A stretch of 64,000 bases of DNA from Gadus chalcogrammus (lineage: Eukaryota; Chordata; Actinopteri; Gadiformes; Gadidae). Position numbers and translations under genes: made by a program. The notes beneath the pieces are model-generated. The model worked only from the letters and a program-made list of their open reading frames with translations, was not told the DNA's origin and made no database searches. The DNA lies in contig NC_079419.1 of NCBI RefSeq assembly GCF_026213295.1, forward strand, positions 8,737,037 through 8,801,036, given 5' to 3'. This document shows, piece after piece, positions 11,874-22,813 of this stretch; the stretch's first letter is position 1, and each line of letters opens with the position of its first letter.

Positions 11874-13822
11874 TCAGTAGCTGTCCAACATATCCTTATC
11901 TGCGGCTGTAAGCGTTGATGAGGAAAAGCGCTTTCCTGGAGGACTCTGACGAGTCTCGCTGCCCTCTGTTTGACGTTGCCTTTTTCTGGCGTTAAGACAG
12001 GAGGGTTTCGGTGAATCCTCAGCCGTGTCATTAACTTGCACCTTGGGAATGCCGTGCTTTGGGGTGGGCTTGTAAAAATGGAGCTTTTCGGTTGCATCCT
12101 CATCTTGCCGTACCAAGGGCATCGAATTCAGCACATCACTGATGAACTTTTGTCTGCCAACTGGAGAGAAACAGTGTTAAAAAGTAATTATGAGTGTAGC
12201 TTGTCATTTTACCTCAAAATAAAAATGTGTTACTGAAATGGGGACTTACAGAAGCGGAGTGCTGATTTTCGTGAATCTTCAATTTTTTTTAGTTTCGGCA
12301 CTTGTGAAGCAATTCTTTCCCATTGATTGACAACCTGAGAAAATTGCAATGCTTGTTGTTTGTACATTTTCTGAATTCAATGTAAAAAACTAACAAAACT
12401 GCAGAATATTCACAAGATATATACAAACATACAACATAACTAAGTTTATAAAATAAGTGTTCAGATAGCTAGATCAAATACAATGAAGTGTGTGTATGTA
12501 TATGTATATAAATAGATATAGAGAAACACTTTTTAAAAGGTTCTTACATGCTCTGCCCAACCTTCTGTTTTACATCTTGAATGCTCAAATATGTCCAGTG
12601 GTTTTTCAGAACAAACAAGTCCTGTCAGGTCATACATTGTTTTCTTGAGTACTGGGCCAAGCTGGAAATACATATGTTGATAGATGTTTAGATCTTTGCG
12701 ATGCTGCTACATTTTACACACTGGACCTTTAAAGCAAAACATTTTTAAAGAATCAACGTCACCTTAAAATTGGTCCCAGATACATCAAGATTTTGGAGAT
12801 TAGAGAGACAAGTGAGGTACCTGATAACCCTTTCAGAGATTGGATTGTCTGTAAAGAAATAGAAAGCATTCCGTTATGGCTATACACCAGTGGTAATAAC
12901 ATGTTATAAATGTATCATTATATTGTATGTGGTATTCATATATTTGTTAAAGGCCAATATTAAAGAAAAATGAACAGTAGCTGACCAGAGAGATCCAGAA
13001 GTTGAAGGTTGTCAAGTCCTTTCTTGAACATCCTAATGGGCGCAGTCAATCTTTGTAGGCCAATATCTGACAGACAGTTGCCTCCAATGAAAAGTTCAAC
13101 CAGTGATCTGGGGAAACAACATGATAAATATATAATGTAATGGTTGAGCATTAATGTTTTATAGTCCATCCCAGGATTAAGGAGTTGTATTACCCAGTCA
13201 AGGAGCTGCTGGTCAGATGCAGGAAGATCTCATGACTATCTCCAAGTCGGCAGCCAAACAAATCAAGAGACTTCAGACTATGAAATGTTTTGATTTCACA
13301 CATCCTCTCAGACAACAGAGGAAATCTGTAGGGACACGTATAAAGCAAGTCAGATGAAGCTACAGGGACCGGAGAATAATAATCACATGTATAGTTTAAT
13401 CTAAAGTAATACCTATTCCGAAGACAAAGAGATGTCAGCACCATGTCGCCATACGCATCATTGAATACTTGTAGGGCTTTGGGGCCCGTTTCTTGGTTGG
13501 AAAAAACACATTTCTCTTCCGTGGCTGCAAAAAGTTTAACTCCTATTTGTTCAGGGAAGTCTAACAGTGAGTCCACATGGTGTATGTTTTCGGCTATGAA
13601 TTGAATAGAGATGTCGAAGAGAGATCTCGGAGAATATTGTAGATTTCCCTTGGCATTGTAGGTGAAGATGAAGTGTTCCTTTTTCAACAACATCGGTAAC
13701 GGTTTAGTTCTTCTACAGGATGACACAGGCTTCGGCTCAGCAAGCACGATGTCATTCACCCGACGAAGCTGTCCTCCCTCTCGGATATAAAGAGTGCTAT
13801 TGTCCGGAACAAGACTGCACAT
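11874..13822 (-). CDS. lrrc42: Leucine-rich repeat-containing protein 42
   Basis: Seven exons on the minus strand: 13822-13413, 13325-13194, 13107-12986, 12848-12763, 12661-12548, 12334-12250 and 12160-11874 (stop 11876-11874); 1,236 bp, 411 aa, phases consistent throughout. For the last exon the acceptor at 12160 was chosen over one seven bases downstream, because only the former keeps frame and gives 'RFFGRQKF', the counterpart of human 'RFYGKR'. The N-terminal half contains 'HFIFTYNAKGNLQYSPRSLF'. The LRR part (about residues 145-255) has 'LKSLDLFGCRLGD', 'LVELFIGGNCLSDIGL', 'LQLLDLSDNPIS' and 'LQNLDVSGTNFK'. The C terminus keeps the family blocks 'TEKLHFYKP' and a basic stretch ending 'MLDSY'. 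The function of LRRC42 is not well defined; nuclear localisation is suggested only by the basic tail. Confidence 0.93.
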
Positions 13823-14740
13823 GTTTGATGGTTGTTTCTTCTACAGAACAGACATGAAACGCATCAGTGTTTGCATGACAGCCGAGCAAACTAGAAAGAT
13901 AATAATAGTCGTTAATAATCAAACTTGCTGTCCGGCTTGGCTACCCGTGTCTGGGTCAAAGGCATCGACCGCTACGGAGACGTATATATAGACATATTAT
14001 TTATTGCTCACAGTTATGTGTTGTTGTCTACTCAACTCAACTCGAATTTGTACTACAAGCCTCCACTCATGTAGTTCCGGGTAAGCTTCCGTGTTTTCCC
14101 CCCATATTTTGTTGTTTTGTATATCAAAATAAAAGTTTGATAGTACATATTTGGACTGAATTCGATTTGTCTTTTCTATGAACAACATATGGCCCAAAAA
14201 AGTGCTTAATTATTAGTAAATGTATTCCTAATGGCTTCAAACTACCTCAATGCATTTCGTTTCGCTCTCCAAATTATCCATTTGTTTTACTTTGAAAATG
14301 GTCCGAACAGGAACAACGTGTTTAGCTACAACGCCACATAACACAGTCCCGAGCCAGCTGAATTATATGAAGTGAAATGACTCCATAAAGTTAATTCTTG
14401 TGCATATTCAGTTTGATTCTTGGAGTTGGTACATTCTATTGTCTGGGCTCGTTGACTGCATAATCCAGACTCACAATCGAGAGAAGTGTAGGTTGACTTC
14501 CTATGGTAGGTGACTTGTTTAGCATCTAATACTGTATGGTATGTGGCAGCAGTAGTTGCTAGTTGTCGATCAAACTAAGCTATCAAGCAATATTTCGAAG
14601 CTCTCCGGGACCTTTGATATCAACCTATATATTATATATTTCCGTGATTCACATTCTTCTTGACATTCCTCAGCTCACTTGGCAAAGTATTGGATACCTT
14701 TTACACTTTCCTCTGAGGACATTCAAAACAATCCTTATCA
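13823..14740. promoter_or_regulatory. Head-to-head intergenic region of lrrc42 and yipf1
   Basis: 918 bp between divergent start codons. A candidate 5' UTR acceptor for lrrc42 (TTCTGTAG on the minus strand near 13841) precedes its ATG. No HSPB11 or DIO1 coding sequence, which occupy this interval in mammals, was found on either strand. Confidence 0.5.
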
Positions 14741-14776
14741 ATGGCGAACACAAAAGATCCTTTTGAGTTTCAAGGT

Positions 14777-14847
<71 letters not shown>

Positions 14848-17329
14848 CTCTCTCATATGAGAGGTTTAAAAACCTGTGTCATACTCTGATATTATTATGT
14901 TGTCTATGTACTGTACAAATAATGTTTTTTTATTTTGTGCAATGTTAGAATTTGAAGAGGCTGAGAGTCTGTTGGAAGAAACCAGGGATGCCACCACGAT
15001 CAACATTGATGATGTGAATGAGTTTCGAAAACAGAGGAGACCAGGAAGGGATGAAGTTGAGGAAGACCTGCTCGCCAATGATGACAAGGCAGAGGTGACG
15101 AGTCGGTTTTGAGAGCAGTGTAAAAAGGTCATAACTTGTTACGCATGTATTATTACACCACAAATTTGGAAGCACTCACTTTATCTTTTATATTCCTTCA
15201 TTGAAGCTTCTTTCCGGACAAAAGAAAAATGCCCCATTTTGGTCGTTTGACTACTATCAGAAATTCTTTGATGTCGACACCTACCAGGTAGTCAAAGTAA
15301 TTTCTTATTCCATGTAAGATTCTCCTGTAAAATGTATTTTTTTAGAGAACTACCTCGACACTCATTCCCTACCGTCTTGTCTTTCAGGTCAGGAGTCGAA
15401 TTATTGGTTCAGTACTGCCATGGCGGGGAAAGAACTTCATTGAACTTTACGTCCGCAGAAATCCTGACCTCTATGGTAAGAACAATAACATTTCGAAGAT
15501 ATATTTATATTTTTGATCAGGTGTAATGGAATCAGACAATCTTACTCTTTCCTGGTTGTTAGCAACCAAACCCTTTTAATGTTTCTTGATGGTTTCAAAA
15601 TATTCCTAATAAAGTCAAAGGAGAGGCAGTTAAGGAGATGTGAAGGTCACTCAAAACTAACTACAACCTCAAAACTAACTACAGGGCCCTTTTGGATTTG
15701 TGCAACTCTCGTGTTTGCAATTGCCATCTGCGGAAACCTATCCAAGTTCTTGGTGAACCTGGGCAGTCCCAACTACAAATATACAGCTGAGTTTGGGAAA
15801 GGTACGTCCTGTTTTTATTTCCAACAAGGTCAATGTTATAACACTAAAGCAGTTCTCTAAAAGCGTATGCGCTTATGGTTGGATGCCAAGAGTTTTCTAT
15901 AACCTGACGCATGCTTTGTCACTGTGTAGGGTACTTGACAAATATAACGTATAATGCATGTGTAATATAACCACATGCAAAAGGGTGCTATCAATCTGAT
16001 TTTTGTCTCTTTGTTGTGATTCCCAGTGACTATTGCTGCAACAGCGATCTATAGCTACGCCTGGCTTGTTCCTCTTGCCCTCTGGGGATTCTTGCTCTGG
16101 CGAAACAGCAAAGTGATGAACCTGGTTACCTATTCCTTCATGGAGATAGTCTGTGCTTATGGATATTCCCTGTCCATTTACATTCCTGCAGTGGTAAGAT
16201 GCCATATTGGTAATAATTAGTCATTAATGTGAATTATTGATTTCTTCCCTTCCAAGGTAGTTAAGCAGGACATTATTGTGTTGCAGTGTTACTTTCAACA
16301 AAACAGGATTTATTTACGTTTAATCCCTGTGATTTTCTGGACCAGGTGCTCTGGATCATTCCGTCAGAAGGACTGAGGTGGTTCTCTGTGGTGTTAGCGC
16401 TGTGTCTCTCTGGGTCCGTTCTGCTGCTGACCTTCTGGCCCGCTATCAAGGATGATCACATCAGAGTTTCCATAGCGTTTATGTCAGCCATCGTGGTTCT
16501 CAATGTTCTGCTGGCCGTCGGTTTCAAGGTAATTAATGCATTAGAGCCCATTTTTTACTTATGGTACTCACTTCCTTGGAAGGAGGATTAGGGTCAGATT
16601 AAACAATAAGAGACTTGGGGGTGATATTAGATACTCTGTATCCGACATCCTGGTGAGGCAAACCACATCTCCTTTGACCCAGTTTGGCCAAGGAGCCCGT
16701 CGCTGGCGTTCAGCGATAGCTTTAGTGATTGGTTTCTACTGAGCTGACCTGCGGGACCTCCATGTACCGGCACGGCTTTGACCCCGCCGCATGTGTCGGG
16801 ACATTGGGGTTAGTGTTTCACTGGCGTGCGTGTGTGTGCGAGAGCGAAAGCCTCAGAAAATGTACACTTTTGTTGGTAAGCCAGCTGGTTAAATGCTCCA
16901 CCTCCTCCTGTTCAATGGAAACTTTTAGTGAGCATGAATAACGACAGGCTGTCGACACACTTTTTCTTGTGTGAATACAGTCAAGGCTCGGATGACTATG
17001 ATATCGGCCGATAATTAGTCTACATCACTCACTCACTAGTGTCTGAAGAGCTGTCTTAGAAGAATAGGAGAGACTGAAAGGGTCTGGGTTGTTCATTATT
17101 ATTTGATGTGTTGTTTTTCTTTTACTGCAAGTTAAGATGCATTATATAAACACCCTTTTTATGCAAGAGCAAACATATTGTTGTGTTTTTAAAAGTTCTG
17201 TCTTTGATTATTGTTTTTAATTATTTATTTTTTGTCGACCAGGCATACTTCTTCAGTTCAGAGAGTCCACATCAGCAAACCAATAACTCCTCTGTCGTTA
17301 CGCTCGTCCAATCCAAGCCTCATACATAG
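14741..17329 (+). CDS. yipf1: Yip1 domain family member 1
   Basis: Eight exons: 14741-14774, 14949-15094, 15207-15287, 15388-15475, 15685-15801, 16027-16193, 16346-16528 and 17243-17329 (stop 17327-17329); 903 bp, 300 aa. The start 'MANTKDPFEFQ' is encoded by a 34-bp first exon. The cytosolic N terminus is acidic. Then come 'APFWSFDYYQKFFDVDTYQ' and the Yip1 signature 'NPDLYGPFWICATLV' (about residues 111-125). Five hydrophobic segments span roughly residues 119-278. YIPF proteins are Golgi multi-pass membrane proteins that partner with each other and with Rab-GTPase traffic between ER and Golgi. The first intron is only 174 bp, about 44% of which is (TC)n. A 3' UTR intron (17350-17534) is likely, starting 20 nt after the stop, too close to be expected to trigger nonsense-mediated decay. 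Confidence 0.95.
14779..14854 (+). repeat. (TC)n microsatellite at the yipf1 exon 1 donor
   Basis: About 38 TC units with one G interruption, starting at intron base +5 after AAG|GTAG and filling about 44% of this 174-bp intron. Confidence 0.95.
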
Positions 17330-18084
17330 ACCTTCCTGAACACAAACGGGTAAGCATTGTGTGATCAATCACAAAACTGAAGCCTATAAATTCATCATCG
17401 TTCTATTTCTTTTTGGCAAGGCCACTGGAACTGTTGGTGGCCTTTCTAGTAGAACATACAATACCCCATATCCTGTACATGATTTCTCCTCTCTAAAGCA
17501 CAAGTCATTATTCTTTGTTTTTTTCAAATTGCAGGCTCTCCTGTTGCCTTATTAGAGAGACTCGGGTTGCCGTAGTGATGGTGTCACGGGGCGTCTGGAT
17601 TTCACCTGCGACTGGTCACGCACTGGCTTTTGGCTGTTAAGGCCTGTCGTGCACAACTGGTGCCACTGCAGGCCTACTGGGCCTCTGAAAAGGATCACGG
17701 GTTGCAAGTCTGTTATTTATATTATGAGATGGCTTCCGAACTTTCTTAAATATACATCACAGGTGTATGATTTTTCACACAAAAAAAGACCCAGAACCTT
17801 TTTTCAGTTTGTAGTGTTGTCATCAGTGCTTTGGCTTCAAGGTCCTCTTGTACAGCATTATATAATTTTTTGTATACTTTATGATTCTCTTGGTTGTGGT
17901 TAGTGATCTACTGTATTAGCGTCAATCATTTTACAGATTTATAACGTGCAATAAGTCTGTCAATGGCAAACATTAATGATAAGCATTGTCACGTGCAATT
18001 TTCTTTACAAAATGTGTAATAATACATTTTATAAAATGTACTCTATGGTTCCATTGATTTTGTTATGAATGTTTGGGGAGTTTC

Positions 18085-18090
18085 AATAAA
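18085..18090 (+). terminator. yipf1 poly-A signal
   Basis: AATAAA about 760 bp after the yipf1 stop, followed by a T/G-rich stretch. It defines the likely end of the spliced 3' UTR. Confidence 0.6.
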
Positions 18091-19070
18091 CTCAAATTGT
18101 ATTCAGAAGCTGGTTATCAATTTTCATTTAAAATCTATTAGGGAAAAAAAGTTAACATAATAGGCGATGGATTGATTAAATGGCTGCCATACTTGAACGT
18201 CATGCATAGTTGAGTACTGAGATGCGACCAATAAAAAATGTCTATAAAGAATTTGGCGTTGGCATTTTAACTGATCCTTGCTTAAGTTGGAACAATGTAG
18301 TTAAATATTAACGACGACTCTTGGCAGTATTGAGGAAGCCACTAAATCTGAAAAGTTTGGCTTTTTTATTTTCAAATTCATAATTGTTTTAGCATGGGAT
18401 TATAAAGATCTAAAAGCTCAGCAGCTAATTGACCATTTTATAACTTCATCAATCCTCCAAGTTTGGAATTGGGCATTTAGTATACGGGTTTTGTCTCCAA
18501 CACATCAATCAGTCTGGCAGGACCGTTCAAATGCATCTCCGCGGTCTCGTTGTCGTGTTGCAGGATCTTTAACCGTGGAAAACGTTGCATACTTGCACAA
18601 ACTCATCCATTTTTAGGGCATTCATGAAGAAAACCTTGTCTTAATTGTGGTGTCCTGAAATATTTCATTATCATTTCTTAGAATAGCTACGTATTTAGTT
18701 CAATTAACAAAATTGAAACAGAAGAAAATAAGTGTCACTGGAAACGGTGTCAATGGGATGGTGGCGCCCTAATTAATGGTCATTCTAACCCACGCTTTGA
18801 GTTTCACGGGAGCTTGCTGTCGAAGAGATAACGCGGCCAAAGCACTGCCAGTCCCCTCAGAGCCTGCAGGTACGAGGGTGACCAGTGCTGTTGTGGAATG
18901 GATTTATCAGTGAATAGCATTTAGTTCTTAGTTAGAAATAATTATGAGATGCATTCACTTTTGGATGACTTTTAATATGTGTTTTTTTTCCTATTTTTTC
19001 CCAGCATTTAATTATGTATTTTTGTTATATATTATGTTTCTAGTTATTTTGATCTAGAGACCTGTACATA
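18091..19070. other. Gap between yipf1 and the coiled-coil gene, with a likely 5' UTR exon
   Basis: Mostly AT-rich with no coding signal. A GC-richer stretch at about 18780-18869 ends in CTGCAG|GTACGAG, and a matching acceptor TTTCTAG|TTATTT lies at 19043/19044. A non-coding first exon of the downstream gene is therefore plausible. Confidence 0.45.
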
Positions 19071-19823
19071 ATGGCCACATCAAACGGTAACGGCGACAAG
19101 GTGTCCAAATTTGAGACTTTAAAGCTCTTGGAGAAATGCAGAAAAGAGAGGGATGATGCTTTGCACCGAGAGAGCATTCTCCGGGAGAAACTGCGGCAGT
19201 TTGAGTCCAGGTCGCGTTCAACCGAGGCGCTCAAACAGAAGATCAAGTCCCTGACGAATGACAACAAGGAGCTGAGGAAACAGACGAAGTCTCTTCGGGC
19301 GGAGATCGGACTCGAGGCCAGTCCCAAGTTTAGCGGGAAAACTACAAAGGACATCATCAATGACTTCCATGAAAAGGAACGCCAATGCAATGCTCTAATT
19401 GAAAAGGCCGGGAAACTCAGTTTAACGATAGATGACTTAACATCCGAGTTGGCGAACACAGTGACTTCTAAAACCCTATTGGAAGATCAAGTACAGTCGT
19501 TGCAACAAAACCTCAAGGACATGACAAATAATCAGCGACGTTTGCTTAAATTGTGGGAGGACAAAAAACCACAACGAGAGCAGCTGTCACTCCCGGCGAT
19601 TTCCCAGCGACCAGGGCCAGTGATCAATAAAGGCGTTCAGACCGAGATGTCCATTAATCTGTCACAAAAGCTTCCAGTAAATGCATTTGAGACCAAGCCA
19701 TTTCGCAGAGATAGCGAGAAAAGATCAATGTTGGATAAACACAGCTTAGCTACTTTGACGCATGGGAATCCTCACGACAAAAAGGCGTTTGTGCATGATG
19801 AAATTAAAGGGCTTCAGCACTGA
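19071..19823 (+). CDS. Unrecognised 250-aa coiled-coil protein, single coding exon
   Basis: An uninterrupted 250-codon frame starting 'MATSNGNGDKVSKF'. I do not recognise the family. Residues about 12-170 are charged and heptad-like (LLEKCRKERDDALHRE, ALKQKIKSLTNDNKELRKQ, LLEDQVQSLQQNLKDM) and predict a long coiled coil. A short 'LLKLWEDKKPQREQLSLP' block follows, then a low-complexity C-terminal third with 'NKGVQTEMS'. The non-coding frame is supported as real by an AATAAA at 19866-19871 and a candidate 5' UTR intron (18870-19043), so the gene looks expressed rather than a dead retrocopy. It is one gene more than the mammalian YIPF1-NDC1 interval. A retrogene with an acquired promoter is possible. 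Function unknown; a cytoskeletal or ciliary/testis role would be a guess from composition only. Confidence 0.75.
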   Translation: MATSNGNGDKVSKFETLKLLEKCRKERDDALHRESILREKLRQFESRSRSTEALKQKIKSLTNDNKELRKQTKSLRAEIGLEASPKFSGKTTKDIINDFHEKERQCNALIEKAGKLSLTIDDLTSELANTVTSKTLLEDQVQSLQQNLKDMTNNQRRLLKLWEDKKPQREQLSLPAISQRPGPVINKGVQTEMSINLSQKLPVNAFETKPFRRDSEKRSMLDKHSLATLTHGNPHDKKAFVHDEIKGLQH

Positions 19824-19865
19824 TGACACTTTTGAGGCATCAGTGACAAAACACTGTTCTAGACA

Positions 19866-19871
19866 AATAAA
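19866..19871 (+). terminator. Poly-A signal of the coiled-coil gene
   Basis: AATAAA 43 bp after the stop codon of the 250-aa frame. Confidence 0.6.
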
Positions 19872-20299
19872 CCCAATACCGTTTAAAAGGATTATACATT
19901 GAAATTATTGGACTTTTAATTTGTTCAAGGGGACTCGTTTGTTTTGTTCTGTGATGTGTATCCCGGTGTTAATTATTCTGTAGTTATATTATATAATAAT
20001 AATTTTGTAGAAATTGTATTTCATGTATACAGTAATTGTTTACACCATAAACTGTATACAAATGTGGCAATTCTATGTTTCAAATAACTTAATTTTGTCC
20101 AGTAAATGATGCTGCGTGATATTTTACTCTCCATTGAGAACAGGCAGTGACACAGACAGCTTCTACGCGGGGTCCTAGAAAGGTCCTTTGAATGCATGAG
20201 GCGCGCGATATGGGGAGCGTATCTTACTGCAAAAGGACTTGGAAGTAGTTGTGAATTAAAGACAGTGCCGTTGCATTTTGGATTTAATTTTTCACCGAC

Positions 20300-22781
20300 A
20301 TGTTTTCCGCGGAGCAAAACTGTTGGTTTGTACGCAAGGCAAGTATTGTAACTCACCCCGATTTCTTTATAAGCCCCCTTACTTGCTAGTCGGATCTGTC
20401 AACTTCTGCTAACCAGGCAGCTAAACATAAGCCCAGCCCAGCACAATGTGAATAATCGTTCTAACTTTTTCTTGATCCATTTTTTAAAAGTATGATCTAT
20501 GCTAGAAATAAACGTCCGATCAGCCACCCCCTCGTAGAGTTTGTTTGTGTCATTACAACGAATGATAAGGCTGTGTGTAGGTGGTTTGCTGGAGAGCTGC
20601 TGCCAGCATCGCTTGGGCTGTCCTGTTGCTGCCTCCGGTCACAGCCCTGTTCGTAGTTCTCAGCAGAGTCAGCCTCTTCCACCCCATCGAGTGGATCACA
20701 GGTCAGCGCTCACTCCATCCCGTGCTCCAGACGACCCGCTACCAATAGCTAACGTTGAGTGTATTTTTCTAAGGCTTTGTGTTTTGTGTTGTCTACAGAA
20801 TGCCTGTCTATTTTGACGAGTGCCAGTACCATGTTCTCCTTCGTTTTGTTATGCGGAGTGGTGGTCGTGGTCGGCTTCTTCAACCTTGAGTACTACACGG
20901 GTAAGTGAATGTCATGGTTGTATGGTATGGTAGAAACGTGTAGACGTGTTGCTTTTGTTTTTCACTGGCGTTAACATCTTGCGAAAGTATACATTCTGAA
21001 AAGTGTAACATTGGTTGCATGCTAAACTTTCTGTTTCTGCCTTTTTCTTCTAAAGTTACCCCGTCCATTGCTTGCTCAAAAATTGCTCTCCTGGCTCAGC
21101 TTCTCCACCCTCGGCAGTGTCTTCACGCCGTGGTCCACTGCATCATGGGGGTGATAGTGGCCTGGTGTTGTGCCTTCACCATTGGTCCCAGATACCAGAA
21201 TCTTGCTGCCGTGTGCACTCTGGTTGATGGGTAAGAAGACCACTGTTGTTTTTATGCAAGGTGCTATGCTTTAATGGTAAACAAACTTTTGGTCGGTGTC
21301 CTAGTATTTATTTTGTTGTCATTTTTCTATGCAGTGATCCTCAGCTGTGCCTGAATGAATACCACCTTGTCTTGATCCTGTTCGGGGCCTTTGTTGGCTA
21401 TAGTCACAGTCTGTTTGGTGTCATGCACAACATGAACTATGTGCCCTTTCATGCAGTTCAGGTATGTGTTAATAGTTTATAGTGGTGTGAATTACATACT
21501 GGCTGGGTAATCACAAGGGCTCAGGATTCGGTTTGTCGTTAATCTTTGTCCTTTGCTTCGTTTCCCACTCTAGCAATACAAATATCTTCGTTTCAAGGGA
21601 AATCTCCCATTGGTGGTGAAATGCAGTGCCATTCAATCTCTCTATTTCACCAGGAACTTCCTTGCGGTTTACTTCTTTTTGGGTAAGTCCCACCCTATCT
21701 GGTGCGAACTTAACTTTAATTGGACAACTCACCCTAACAGCCCTTTCACTGTTATGGGTTGATATTTTGAAGATGCCATGAAGTTTATCTGCATTGGTGC
21801 ACCTTGGACCAATTGAGGGTAACATTGTTGTTATTTTTAAGACATACTTTTTGATCCCTCAACATCAAACTATTTTCATTCTATCTACAGGTTATATCCC
21901 TAGATCGTGGCTCTGTGACACACTGAGCCTTCAGTCGAACAGGTTCGTACTGCTGGTCGTGCCATACCTCTTAATAACACATGCATGCATTGTACACAGT
22001 ATCAGAGAAGTCCTTCACATCTTCTCCTTCCGTGCCCCTGACAGGGACCCGTACCTAATTGGAAATTATATATATATGTGCTCTTCAATGGTCCATCCCT
22101 CTCTCCCCAGCTCTCTGAACCCTCTGGACAGTATAGCAGGGCTGCTGGACCTCGCCATGCTGTACCACCTGTGGATCAGTGGCACCTTCCTCCTCCTCAC
22201 CTGGTACCTCACCGTACTGCTCTTCAGGGTGTTTGTCACTGAGGTATGTTCATCGGACCAATTTGGTCCTAAGGGTCAAAAAGCCTGCCACCAGCAAATG
22301 GCGCTTGGACTTGAATCTGGTTAAACAAGTCAGGGTTACATATTTAAATAATTGTTAAATTTTTCCACAAACATCCTTCGATGGAAGTTGTTTACTCAAA
22401 TGCTAACACGCAATGAATGCAGACACTTCATTGCATGTATATGTTAAAAGTGTGCCATGGATATCGTCCGGTATATTTGTTGTTAGGGAGAAACTGGAGC
22501 CGCACTTAAGTGGAAGGGGTTACCACAATCAGACACGCAGGATGCTATGCATGACCTATTCTTAATTATGGCATGGATATCCTGTTGTTGGGTAGAAACC
22601 AAAGCCACTCTTGTTAGAAGTACTTCCAAAACATTGAGTCTCTTTGTGCGATTGTCATTGTAACTAGCATCCATACATTCAGCCTACGAAAATGACTTTT
22701 TAATTTTGTTTACATGTACCTTTGTCATTATTTCACTTGTTTCAGCCACTAGAGGGCAGTGTTTCTCTTAGAATTAGGATG

Positions 22782-22813
<32 letters not shown>

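Noticed and set aside
12123..12153. Alternative lrrc42 last-exon acceptor at 12153 (TTGGCAG)
   Set aside because: It would shift the frame to an early stop. The acceptor at 12160 keeps the frame and restores the conserved RFFGRQ block.
19040..19459. 139-codon minus-strand frame opposite the coiled-coil gene
   Set aside because: Antisense shadow rich in Ser/Leu/Phe, with no splice or poly-A context. The plus-strand frame is longer and has a poly-A signal.
20541..20816. 91-codon frame over ndc1 exon 2
   Set aside because: Wrong frame. The frame one base over gives the NDC1 first transmembrane segment and joins in phase to exon 3.
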